Shown: positions 14,330-22,490, numbered from the stretch's first letter. The stretch: DNA of 28,630 bases from an uncultured Collinsella sp. (GCA_900552185.1 URYT01000004.1:1-28630), one strand, 5' to 3'. Made by a program: numbers and translations. Notes: generated by a model from the sequence alone, not told the origin.

Positions 14330-16846
14330 CTAGACAAGAGGATTACGTTTAAAATCCCAGGAGGTTTCAAACGAATCGTAGTCCGCCTTTGAAATTGAGC
14401 GAGAGTCTTCAACGAGTGAGCAGACAGTCGGTTCGGCATCCTCATCTTGGATAATCGGCAACTGACCGATTTGGCCTACCTCAAAGTTTAGAGTCGGCGA
14501 CATAAACGCCAAATCAATTTCGGCAATGGAACAGTTGCAGAAAGCCTGGATGTATCGAAGCTCGTTCGGCTCCGCAAAAAGACATGCACCAGCTACCTCA
14601 AATAGCATCCCTCGAGGCGCAAACCTAAAGGAAGCAAGGCTGGAAGAAATTTTAGACCAGGAAACCGCAGGCTTGAAGTAGTCGCCCTGGTTCTTGATTA
14701 CAAAATCAGGTGTAGAGAGATAAGTATACTTGGCCAGAATCGCTTCCTTCATCTCCCGACCGTCATCAAACCAATTAACCACCTCGTCGTAGTCACCCCA
14801 CCACTTTCGATAGGAGCCGCCCCGAATAATCGGGAACCAGCGGGAACCACTCTGCTTTGCCTCGGACCTGCCGCCGCAATCTCGCGATGTGTTGGAAGGC
14901 GCCACTTCCCACCATTTCCTCAAAAAGCGGCCATTATCACTCGTCGCCAAGCCCTGACGCGGAGTAGCAATAGCATCGAGCCTTTTTCCTTTTGAGAATG
15001 ATTCAACAAGGGCATCACTGGCCCAGTAGGCAATGGGGGTGCCGGGAATCTGTTTGAAGGTCTCGGCGTCGCGGCGGTAGAACCAGCCGCAGTCGGGGTT
15101 TCGGATCGCTTCGAGGGCCTTCGGAGCCTGAACGGCAGCACCAACGAAGTCCGAAAGGCGCACGTAGCCGCCCTTGTAGCCCTTGATGAACGAGTTGTGG
15201 AACGTATAGGTGCAGATGGGCACGGTCGCGCCGGCGAAGCCCGAGTACTCGAGCTGAATGAGCGAAGTCAGCGTTCTGTTGTCGATAATCTCGTTGCGGA
15301 GCTTCTCATAGCTTCCGATGAACATCCAGACGAAAGACGACATGACGCCGCACTCGCCGTGGTCCTTGGCGAGATTGAACATGCGAACGACAAAGCTGGA
15401 GAACAGGTCGCTCTTCACGTCGGGGTAGTTCTTCTTGACCCACTTGGACATGAAGGGGTTAAAGCTGCTGCTGCCCATATACGGAGGATTCGCAACGGTG
15501 CAGATAAAACGACGGGACAGCTTCTCGCAGATGGCGGCAGCGCTTTCGAGCTTAGTTTTGGCCGTAGTGGCAAAAAGGTCATCGGAACAACTCGCGACGG
15601 CAGCCTTGAGCTCGTCGATCTCGTCCTCTGAGGGATTGAGCAGCGAACCGATCTCGCCCAAATGACTCAGCTCCTCGGCGAGCTTCTTGTTACCCGGCAG
15701 CTCGTCCTCCCCTAGCGGGATGCTCGAGAGCACGGTAACGTCGGCGCGAACGCCACGCCTAAAGAAGCGACGGTCGTGCTCGCGGGCGCACATGGCAAGC
15801 GCCAGCTCCGCGATCTGTGCCGCGCGGGAATCGATTTCCATACCTGCAAGGTTTTTAGTAAGAATGAGCTCGGGAATCTCGCGCTCACGATAGCCGCGCT
15901 CCTCGTACATATGGAAGAGCAGCTCAAACGCATAGACCAAGATATGGCCCGAGCCGCATGCGGGGTCGCAGAGGGTTATCTCCTCGGGACTCGAAATGCG
16001 GATGAAGTCCTCGTGCTCAGCATCGGGCTCGATGTAATACTCCATGCGCTCGCGTAGCGAACTCCCCGGATTGTTGAGCATCCACAGACGGCCGAGCGAG
16101 TTCTCGACCATATAGCGCACGATCCACTCGGGGGTGAAGAGCTGCGTGGCGGGCGCGATGTCCTCCGCCGCTGCCTTGCGCTTGGACTTGAAGAACTCGT
16201 CTTTAACGTCGGCATTGTAGTACTGATACATCCAACCCAGAACGGTCACGCCCTCGCGCCAGTCCTCGTCAGCGAGGACGGCGTTGAGCTTGCCCACCAC
16301 GCCATCGGACATCATGAGGCCCTGGGGCAGCAGCAGTTCCATGGCTCCACCCACGCGTTCAAAGACGCCTGGCAGGCAATCGGCAAGCTCCTCGCACTGA
16401 GCCACAAACAGGTAACGCCACAGCGGTTCATCCAAGCCCGCCATCTTGAGTTCGGCTATGCGATCGGTATCGACCGTCGTTATTTCCACGTCCAGTGCGT
16501 TCTCCACGGCCTCGCTGCCATGGCTGCCGTCCGCACGACTTAGCATGCGCATACGGCTGGGAAGCCATCCGCGTGCATCCATGAAGCGAATGGCCACGAT
16601 GCGGTTGAACCAGGTGTAGGCAGCACGGTCGCGCAGCGCCTCGTGACCCACCCCTGCCTGCATGCGCAGCAGTTCGTCGCGTTGCTCGACCTCAGCCGGA
16701 CTTAGGGGCAGGCCGTTGACGGTCTCGGACCCAGTGGGCGCAGGTGCAGGTTCGGTGATGCCGTAGCGCACCATCTGCGCCTCCACGCCTTTGATGAGCT
16801 CCGTGCGGGCCCAAGTGCAGAAGCTCTTAAGAGCAGAATCGTTCAT
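14330..16846 (-). CDS. pglX: N-terminal part of PglX, BREX type 1 adenine-specific DNA methyltransferase
   Basis: These 838 residues contain the full N6-adenine methyltransferase core. The SAM-binding motif is DPACGSGH near residue 297 and the catalytic motif is NPPY near 455. The pre-motif QLFTPEWIVRYMVENSLGRL is also typical. PglX methylates host DNA at a short non-palindromic site so that BREX can tell self from phage. Residues from about 610 to the end should hold target recognition. They end in FETSWDFKRNPLV, exactly where full-length PglX continues into the separate downstream part. From about 15,015 to the stop the DNA becomes AT-richer, unlike the GC-rich front (41 of 60 bases G+C on line 15781-15840). 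The ATG at 16846 has only a weak AAAGG site 11 bases upstream. Confidence 0.92.
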   Translation of the reverse strand: MNDSALKSFCTWARTELIKGVEAQMVRYGITEPAPAPTGSETVNGLPLSPAEVEQRDELLRMQAGVGHEALRDRAAYTWFNRIVAIRFMDARGWLPSRMRMLSRADGSHGSEAVENALDVEITTVDTDRIAELKMAGLDEPLWRYLFVAQCEELADCLPGVFERVGGAMELLLPQGLMMSDGVVGKLNAVLADEDWREGVTVLGWMYQYYNADVKDEFFKSKRKAAAEDIAPATQLFTPEWIVRYMVENSLGRLWMLNNPGSSLRERMEYYIEPDAEHEDFIRISSPEEITLCDPACGSGHILVYAFELLFHMYEERGYREREIPELILTKNLAGMEIDSRAAQIAELALAMCAREHDRRFFRRGVRADVTVLSSIPLGEDELPGNKKLAEELSHLGEIGSLLNPSEDEIDELKAAVASCSDDLFATTAKTKLESAAAICEKLSRRFICTVANPPYMGSSSFNPFMSKWVKKNYPDVKSDLFSSFVVRMFNLAKDHGECGVMSSFVWMFIGSYEKLRNEIIDNRTLTSLIQLEYSGFAGATVPICTYTFHNSFIKGYKGGYVRLSDFVGAAVQAPKALEAIRNPDCGWFYRRDAETFKQIPGTPIAYWASDALVESFSKGKRLDAIATPRQGLATSDNGRFLRKWWEVAPSNTSRDCGGRSEAKQSGSRWFPIIRGGSYRKWWGDYDEVVNWFDDGREMKEAILAKYTYLSTPDFVIKNQGDYFKPAVSWSKISSSLASFRFAPRGMLFEVAGACLFAEPNELRYIQAFCNCSIAEIDLAFMSPTLNFEVGQIGQLPIIQDEDAEPTVCSLVEDSRSISKADYDSFETSWDFKRNPLV

Positions 16847-16873
16847 GGTTGATGAGCCTTTCTAAACGCCATA

Positions 16874-16905
16874 AGCCACCGGTGCGCGCTTTGGCGCCAG
16901 TGGCT
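16874..16905 (-). promoter_or_regulatory. Stable hairpin between brxC and pglX
   Basis: On the minus strand AGCCACTGGCGC pairs with GCGCACCGGTGGCT-type sequence: about 12 pairs with one mismatch and one wobble. It sits in the 66-base gap between the brxC stop and pglX start. There is no T-run, so an mRNA-stability or processing element is more likely than a terminator. Confidence 0.4.
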
Positions 16906-16912
16906 CTGCGGG

Positions 16913-18958
16913 CTAGTTGATACGAATCTCGTCGTTTGCAGCGAGTGCTTGCATAAGGCGGGAGCGCAAGTCGTCCACATAGCGCTCCACGTCCTCTGTG
17001 GACAAGAGACGACTCGGCTTGACCAGATCGGCTCGGCGCACGGTCTTGATCTTGCGCTGGGGCACGGGCGCAGGCGTGGGCGCTGACGACGCAACGCCCT
17101 TGTTGGAGATTTTCTTGACCACCTCACCCGTACTCGTGACTTCGGTGGTGCGGCGCTCGTTGTCCATACGTATGCGGGCCGCATCCACAGCGTCGTACAT
17201 CCCGTTGGTTGCTGCGCTGAGCCAATTGCCCCAGTTAGTCGCGGCAACGCTCAGCTCATTGAGGCTTTGAGCGCTGTGGGCACGGTTTTTGAACGACTCG
17301 TATTTGGTGCCGGCGTCTGCTATGGCATCCTTGGCTTGTTTGACAAAGCCCTTTTGGCTCTCTGCTTGTGCCTGCAAGTCTTGCAGATCGCTCTCGATGC
17401 GATGCAAAAGCTCATTGCGGCGGATGCCCAGCAGCTTTTTAATGTCGTCCTCGACGGGATCCATAAGCGGTTGAAGGTCTTTAATGCGGCCGTAGGGCTT
17501 GGGATCTTTGAGGATCTCGCGCACCTTTGCCACGTTCTCCACCGCGCTGGGAATGTCATCGGAGGCATACTCGATACCCTCGGTGCGGCTCAAGAAATCC
17601 TTGGCGTGGTCAAATGCCGTTCGTTGGTTGGACTCGAAGAACTCAACCACCTTGTCAAAATCGTCCTTGGCATCGAGCAAACGGTCCTCGTGCTTGGTAA
17701 ACGTGGTCAAGAACGCCTCGGACTCGCTCTGGTCCTTAAGAACGTCGACGACCTCAGAGCGCATCTTCTCGCACTCACTCTCGCCAGGATACGGATAGAG
17801 CGGTTTGATGCCCGTATAGAAGCCGTGCGCCATATCGAGGCAGGCTTGACGAAGGCTCTCAAGGCGCTCTTTAAGCTCGGCCACGAGCTTATCCTCATCG
17901 GAGGGCACGGTATCAAGGTCAAACAGGTCACGCATAAGATCGCCCGTATCGCGCAGCAAACGGTCACTCATACGCACGCGTAGACGCACCTGCACCTTAT
18001 CGGCATCCTTGCGCAAGAACGCCACCATTCGATTGTCGTTGGCTTGGATCGTCTGACCGCCAAACAGCACTTGCGCGCGTTGCTCAACCACAAGCTGCGC
18101 CACCACATTTGCGATATTGACCTCGCGCCAGCCATAGGGCTTTTGCTGGTACTTGCGCTGAATATCACCCATAGCGGTATCCAAATGACGCTGATGCTGC
18201 ACTCTGAGGTAATCCTCGACATCCTTGAGGGCGCGCGCATTCCCAGCGTCCATGCCATCAAGCCCAGCTTGAATATTGCCCGCCAGCGTGGAGCGGATAT
18301 CGGAATCGCCCTCGACCGGCGCGCCGATATAGCCAGCCTTACCAAAGATTACGTCGCACAACTGCGCGAGCACCTGGTCGAAGACCTGCGCAGGCTTGGT
18401 GGCACGGACCTCAACCATGCGCCCGTTGACGGCGCATCGTGCATGAAGCACCGCCTCGGTCAAAAGGGTGTCAGCCTCTTTCTCGTTAGAGTCCTTCTCA
18501 CGCATTTTGGCCTCGACAATCTGGCGGGTGCTCGGCGGTAACTCCTGCAGGTTGCGCGTCTGGGCGTACATGCAAATCTTGGCGGCGTTGACGAGTGGGG
18601 TCCAATAATCCACCTCGTCGCTCAAGGCCACGATGGCTTTATCCACAGATTTCAATGCTAACTCGGCATCGTCGGCGCAGCCCAAGTCACTGGCCATGGT
18701 CACCACGGAAAGTTCCATACCGCCCATGCTGGATCCATGAATCGAGCCATCCACGTAGCGGTCAAAGGGGAAGTCGTTGGCCTCGCGGGTGAGCTTGCGC
18801 GCAGTGTAGATGCTCTCGAACAGGCGCTTCTTGATAGACTCGATCACCTTTGCGTTGTCGATCGGGGTCTGCGCGATCTCCTGTGCAATTTCCTGCTCCT
18901 CATCGGTAAGGAAGCTGTAGGTATCACCCTGGCGCGCAACGTAGTTCTCGCGCTCCAA
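16913..18958 (-). CDS. brxC: BrxC, C-terminal part after an in-frame stop
   Basis: This 681-codon frame continues BrxC in the same reading frame after a TAA at 18973-18971. Its opening, RENYVARQGDTYSFLTDEEQ, aligns with the middle of type 1 BrxC, which normally runs on without a break. The rest is a long helical, coiled-coil-rich region as in the family, with a Pro/Ala/Lys linker (PTPAPVPQRKIK) near residue 625. A TTG at 18958 is the only nearby start codon and has no ribosome binding site. Unless there is readthrough or re-initiation, this part may not be made. The total with the upstream part is about 1220 residues, the normal size for BrxC. Confidence 0.8.
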   Translation of the reverse strand: MERENYVARQGDTYSFLTDEEQEIAQEIAQTPIDNAKVIESIKKRLFESIYTARKLTREANDFPFDRYVDGSIHGSSMGGMELSVVTMASDLGCADDAELALKSVDKAIVALSDEVDYWTPLVNAAKICMYAQTRNLQELPPSTRQIVEAKMREKDSNEKEADTLLTEAVLHARCAVNGRMVEVRATKPAQVFDQVLAQLCDVIFGKAGYIGAPVEGDSDIRSTLAGNIQAGLDGMDAGNARALKDVEDYLRVQHQRHLDTAMGDIQRKYQQKPYGWREVNIANVVAQLVVEQRAQVLFGGQTIQANDNRMVAFLRKDADKVQVRLRVRMSDRLLRDTGDLMRDLFDLDTVPSDEDKLVAELKERLESLRQACLDMAHGFYTGIKPLYPYPGESECEKMRSEVVDVLKDQSESEAFLTTFTKHEDRLLDAKDDFDKVVEFFESNQRTAFDHAKDFLSRTEGIEYASDDIPSAVENVAKVREILKDPKPYGRIKDLQPLMDPVEDDIKKLLGIRRNELLHRIESDLQDLQAQAESQKGFVKQAKDAIADAGTKYESFKNRAHSAQSLNELSVAATNWGNWLSAATNGMYDAVDAARIRMDNERRTTEVTSTGEVVKKISNKGVASSAPTPAPVPQRKIKTVRRADLVKPSRLLSTEDVERYVDDLRSRLMQALAANDEIRIN

Positions 18959-18970
18959 GCGGGCGAGGGA

Positions 18971-20575
18971 TTACTTGACGCGGTCCTTAAGGGCGCGCTT
19001 ATCCACGTCAAGGCTATCAATCATGAAGATGGAGATGTTCTCGACCGAGGCCTTAACGTAGCCGATGTAGCGGATCAAGTACAGGAGCTTAAGCACCCGA
19101 ACATCGTAGCTCTCAAGACCTTCTGCGTTTTCAGCTGCGCGCTCCGCGCAGACGACGACCTGAATGATGCCGTGCTCCAGGTCTTTAGAGATTGTGTCGA
19201 AGAAGCGCCAGAAGGGCACGAGAGCGCCGGTCTGCTCATGCTGGATAGCCTGAGCACTCTCCTGGAAAGCGCTCAGCATGGAGCGCTCGCCCGTGGACAT
19301 GTGTTTGGCCTTGACGCCGTGCTTGCGCACCTCGGTCATGACGTCGGGCAGCAGCTTGAACTGATAGCCTACAAACGGGTAGCTGGCGACAAACTCCTTG
19401 GCGTTGGCATAGCCCGCAAGATCGGCGCGCGAGCCTTCAAATGTGAAGTTGTTTTTGAGGACCGCGGAGTCCTGCTTATAGAGTTGGGCAAGCGCATCGG
19501 CCGCCGGTGCGGTCTTCTCCAAAATACGGCGCTGAATGACCTCGTCAGCGCTGGAGCTGGAAAGCGAAAGGCGAGTATCAAATCGACCCAAGATCTTAGA
19601 GAACATGCTCGTATCCAGCCCGCCCGGTAAACCGAGATTGTAGATGTCTTCTTGACTCGAAACCATCACCCAAACACGGCCACCACAAACTGATCCAAGT
19701 TCCTCGACTACCGTCTGGAGACTCAACAGACGATCCGAATTGCCGCCGTTAGCAATAAACTGGCCAACCTCATCAACCATGAAGACCAAGCGAAAATCGC
19801 CACCATTGGCAGCCGCCTGAGCGTCAATGTACTCCTTAACCTTTTGAGCAAATTCATCAGGCTGAAGAAGCTCGTCATCAGGAGCAGAGACCCATGCACT
19901 AATTTCATCGTCGCTCATGCCCAGAACAGATTTAAGAAGCTTACGAAAAGCCTTGTTATACCTATAGGTCTTGCGATTTTCAAGCCATGTATTTCCTGTT
20001 AGACGCTCAAATTCGTCGCGAAACTCTTGAGTTTTACCTATCTCATCGATGTACTCCTCAAGCTGAGCAAGCTTGGGCTTAACGCCGTAAAACCCTCGCG
20101 CCTCATAAAACACGCGCTGGAATCCATAGAGAACAGCAACAGATGCCTTATCGCCCTTCCACGACCCCGCCTTGGTGTCGATATTGAACAGTAAGGTTTG
20201 CGTAGGAACGGAACAGGCGTGCTCCATAGAAGCAAACACCAACGGATCGGCAATCTTGCCATCAAAAAAAGAGATAGCGCGCTTCCCATCAACATTGAGA
20301 TTCCCAAGCAAATAGCTCAAGATTTTAAGAAAGTGTGACTTACCGGACCCATAAAAACCGCTGACCCATACGCCCATTTTGTTGGTAGGGTTATACAGAG
20401 AATCGCCGTAGGCTTTAAATAAAGTTGCGAAGTGACCTTGCAGCTCGCGCGTCACCACATACTCGCTAAGCTCTTGCCTAATTGACTCGTCTTTCTCATC
20501 GTCAGCGACAACAACACCATTAATGGAACGGTTGATGTCCTTCGCGAAGAGATTGCGAACAGTTGTGTTATCCAT
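18971..20575 (-). CDS. brxC: BrxC, N-terminal ATPase part, truncated by an in-frame TAA
   Basis: These 534 residues form the ATPase half of BrxC, a core type 1 BREX P-loop protein related to PglY. Walker A is GFYGSGKSH near residue 75 and Walker B is LVFMVDEVGQF near 267. The ATG at 20575 has AAGGAG six bases upstream. The frame ends ALKDRVK-TAA and then continues SLARLERENY. Family members have a glutamate- or lysine-like residue here, and GAA to TAA needs one base change. The first ~310 codons are visibly AT-richer than the rest (25 of 60 bases G+C on line 19981-20040). As a truncated protein it keeps the ATPase motifs but lacks the helical C-terminal half. Confidence 0.87.
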   Translation of the reverse strand: MDNTTVRNLFAKDINRSINGVVVADDEKDESIRQELSEYVVTRELQGHFATLFKAYGDSLYNPTNKMGVWVSGFYGSGKSHFLKILSYLLGNLNVDGKRAISFFDGKIADPLVFASMEHACSVPTQTLLFNIDTKAGSWKGDKASVAVLYGFQRVFYEARGFYGVKPKLAQLEEYIDEIGKTQEFRDEFERLTGNTWLENRKTYRYNKAFRKLLKSVLGMSDDEISAWVSAPDDELLQPDEFAQKVKEYIDAQAAANGGDFRLVFMVDEVGQFIANGGNSDRLLSLQTVVEELGSVCGGRVWVMVSSQEDIYNLGLPGGLDTSMFSKILGRFDTRLSLSSSSADEVIQRRILEKTAPAADALAQLYKQDSAVLKNNFTFEGSRADLAGYANAKEFVASYPFVGYQFKLLPDVMTEVRKHGVKAKHMSTGERSMLSAFQESAQAIQHEQTGALVPFWRFFDTISKDLEHGIIQVVVCAERAAENAEGLESYDVRVLKLLYLIRYIGYVKASVENISIFMIDSLDVDKRALKDRVK

Positions 20576-20631
20576 TGTAAACTCCTTAAAGCTGGAGAAC
20601 GGCAGTCAACAAAGCGGGCGGAAAGTCGCAC

Positions 20632-21324
20632 TTAAGAGATATCGATTGCGCGATAGTAATTCTCTGCTGCAAGCCTGTTAAACAAGGTGACAGATGAACC
20701 GTTAAAGGTGCCGGGGTAAGCCGCAATAACGGGGACATCAGAAAAGTCAGACTGCATTGAATCGAACAGGTTATGGACTCTCAAAAAGGGGTAAACCTCG
20801 CCAACCCCAACGAGCAAAATCGCATCGCCCGGTACATGTGGTTGCGTCAGGTCCAAAACCACATCGGAGACAACATCAGGCTGGCAATAATCAACCACGT
20901 CATCGAGCACTGCCTTTGAGCCAAAATCAGTTTCTTGCTCTTGCATGGCTTCAAGAACATCGAGGTCATCAAGAATCGCCAGCACAACGTCATAGAGGTT
21001 TACGACCTTGAGCGCACAGGGGAGCTTGCCAGCCGCGGAGTCATGCGCCAGGGTGTCAAATAACGCGCGGGCCTCAAACTCGAGCGCCGGGTCGTAGCAG
21101 AAGGTATGAAATCCAATCTCGTTGCCGATGCCTTTGTTGGAGAGAAAATCCTCGTTGCTCAGACATGCGCGGAGGAGCTGAGAGCGCCGCTCGAACTCCT
21201 GGCGGGCGCGTTTGGCATGGGAATGGGCTGCCACGACGCGGTCGCGGGAGCGGATACCGATGTTGGCGGTGATGTCGGTCGCCGGAGTTATCGCGGGACC
21301 GTCGGCGGTGCTGATGTGCGCCAT
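20632..21324 (-). CDS. brxB: BREX protein BrxB (DUF1788)
   Basis: The 230 residues match BrxB in order: RSQLLRACLSNEDFLSNKGIG, then EIGFHTFCYDP, then VNLYDVVLAILDD, then ILLVGVGEVYPFLRVHNL, then AAYPGTFNGSSVTLF and a final AENYYRAIDIS. This conserved set is diagnostic for DUF1788. The molecular function is not settled; it is a core protein of type 1 BREX. The first ~30 residues are not conserved and may be a strain-specific extension. ATG 21324 lies one base after the brxA stop (TAGCATG), so the two are translationally coupled. Its 3' half is AT-richer than its 5' half. Confidence 0.92.
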   Translation of the reverse strand: MAHISTADGPAITPATDITANIGIRSRDRVVAAHSHAKRARQEFERRSQLLRACLSNEDFLSNKGIGNEIGFHTFCYDPALEFEARALFDTLAHDSAAGKLPCALKVVNLYDVVLAILDDLDVLEAMQEQETDFGSKAVLDDVVDYCQPDVVSDVVLDLTQPHVPGDAILLVGVGEVYPFLRVHNLFDSMQSDFSDVPVIAAYPGTFNGSSVTLFNRLAAENYYRAIDIS

Positions 21325-21325
21325 G

Positions 21326-22009
21326 CTAGATTACCGCCCTTCCTGTAAGGGCAACGACAAGCGACTGTTCGCCAAGCCGCAGAAAAGCATGCTCAATATC
21401 GGGGTCAAGGAAGAGCGCAGACAGGCGCTCGGACTCCGGGCCCTGGCCCTCGCCGATAAGGCCGGCATGGCGGAGCGTCTGGCGGAGCGAGCCCTTAATG
21501 CGCTTGACCGTGGCCTCAGTCCAGCGGGCCGCGTCCGGATACTCCGTGGTAAAGCGTGTCATAAAGGCGTTGAGGTCAACCGCCGTAAAGGCATAATCGA
21601 AGTTTTGTAGGCGCTCCCCTACCTCGATGAGCACGAGCTCGCGCACGATATCGTAGCGGCAGATCATGCTGTAGAAGATGGCCTGGTCCGCCTGCGTGGG
21701 AGTGCCGGATGCCATGAGCCTGGTTAGGGATGACGCAGCCTCGACGGCTGTTTTGGGGTCGATGCCGCGCGCGGCGCATACGGCGTCCGTGGGCACCATG
21801 GCGTCAAGGCGGCGAAGGCACACGGTTGCGCGGTTGGCGACCATGCGCTCCGTGGGATATTGAAAGAGGTTCTCGCTCTTTACGCGTACAATGACCTGCT
21901 CGTCGCTTGCGCCCTGCATACGAAGGGCAGCGACGATGCGCATCTCATGCGGGAGGAATTGCTCGCGGGTGAGCACCCCCCCCCGAACGCTTTTTGTGGT
22001 TACATCCAC
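21326..22009 (-). CDS. brxA: BREX protein BrxA (DUF1819), first gene of the operon
   Basis: The conserved body begins GGVLTREQFLPHEMRIVA and continues with ENLFQYPTERMVANRA and a C-terminal ALFLDPDIEHAFLRLGEQSL. All are typical of BrxA, a small DNA-binding core protein of type 1 BREX. The start is uncertain. I prefer GTG at 22009, with GGAG eight bases upstream, giving 227 residues, over a GTG at 22078 that would add 23 unconserved residues. Between the start and the conserved body lies a run of nine G on the coding strand, the tract being at 21976-21984. The present length keeps the frame open; loss or gain of one G would shift it. BrxA is followed one base later by brxB. Confidence 0.88.
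   Translation of the reverse strand: MDVTTKSVRGGVLTREQFLPHEMRIVAALRMQGASDEQVIVRVKSENLFQYPTERMVANRATVCLRRLDAMVPTDAVCAARGIDPKTAVEAASSLTRLMASGTPTQADQAIFYSMICRYDIVRELVLIEVGERLQNFDYAFTAVDLNAFMTRFTTEYPDAARWTEATVKRIKGSLRQTLRHAGLIGEGQGPESERLSALFLDPDIEHAFLRLGEQSLVVALTGRAVI
21976..21984. repeat. Mononucleotide tract, nine C (nine G on brxA coding strand)
   Basis: Nine consecutive C interrupt the 5' end of brxA, about ten codons after the preferred start. Tracts of this length are prone to slipped-strand errors during replication and also to sequencing error. The position, at the front of the first operon gene, is where a phase switch would have most effect. Confidence 0.75.
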
Positions 22010-22087
22010 AGTACACGCTCCAAGGGTGTCAAAGGCTGTCACAAGTGCGCCGCAACCCGGCAGGCAGGCGCGGCGCACATGACAATA

Positions 22088-22116
22088 ATCATACCTGTTG
22101 GTAAAAAAGTTACCAC
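22088..22116 (-). promoter_or_regulatory. Candidate BREX operon promoter with palindromic operator
   Basis: On the minus strand TATGAT (22093-22088) is a good -10 box. The -35 position (16 bases upstream) is TGGTAA, which is weak. A 6-5-6 palindrome, TGGTAA-N5-TTACCA (plus strand 22099-22115), overlaps that -35, so a dimeric repressor could block it. Transcription would start near 22,081. A TTGACA at 22130-22125 lacks a -10 at normal spacing. Confidence 0.4.
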
Positions 22117-22276
22117 GCCCAGAGTGTCAAATGTTGAGCAACAAAATTTAATCCGGTTAACGGTCATTTTCGCAGCTTAGAAACTTTAACGAGGTCGCCC
22201 CAAATCACACTTGCCAGACAACCGCGCTTACGAATGCAGGCACGCATACGCACAACGCCACCCTCCGCTACACTCA

Positions 22277-22304
22277 ACATAGAGTTCTACATATGATTCT
22301 ATGT
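22277..22304. promoter_or_regulatory. Inverted repeat upstream of antitoxin-like gene
   Basis: ACATAGA (22277-22283) and TCTATGT (22298-22304) form perfect 7-base arms around 14 bases, ending next to the ribosome binding site AAGGAG (22305-22310). Autoregulated antitoxin genes often have such an operator. A possible -10, TACACT, lies at 22269-22274. Confidence 0.4.
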
Positions 22305-22316
22305 AAGGAGTTTCAT

Positions 22317-22490
22317 ATGCCTGTCGTAAAGCCTATTTCTGATCAGACGCGCGCGCTAACTACCATTCAGGAACGCGAAGATCACATTCAACGTACCATC
22401 GCTCATGGTTATGACGACCTCACCAACGGTCGTGTGCGCCCCTGGAAACAAGCGAAGGCCGAGGCGGATCGGATGCGAGCCTCGAGATAA
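22317..22490 (+). CDS. Short Phd/YefM-like antitoxin, probably internally deleted
   Basis: The 57-residue product starts MPVVKPISD, the classic opening of Phd/YefM antitoxins, and ends HGYDDLTNGRVRPWKQAKAE, a typical C-terminal toxin-binding region for Gram-positive members. The middle (the PVYLTKNG-VVMD region of about 35 residues) that completes the DNA-binding fold is missing. This looks like an in-frame internal deletion. The ATG at 22317 has AAGGAG six bases upstream; an earlier ATG at 22293 has no such site. No toxin gene follows: serC is next. It is most likely a remnant, though a truncated regulator is possible. Confidence 0.5.
   Translation: MPVVKPISDQTRALTTIQEREDHIQRTIAHGYDDLTNGRVRPWKQAKAEADRMRASR

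Noticed and set aside
18971..18973. Programmed recoding (selenocysteine or similar) in brxC
   Set aside because: The codon is TAA, not TGA or TAG, and no recoding structure is evident.
22007..22078. Longer brxA start at GTG 22078
   Set aside because: It adds 23 unconserved residues and has no ribosome binding site; GTG 22009 has GGAG at good spacing. It remains possible.
22125..22130. TTGACA as -35 for the BREX operon
   Set aside because: At a 17-base spacing the -10 would be TTTTTA, and the good TATGAT lies 31 bases away.
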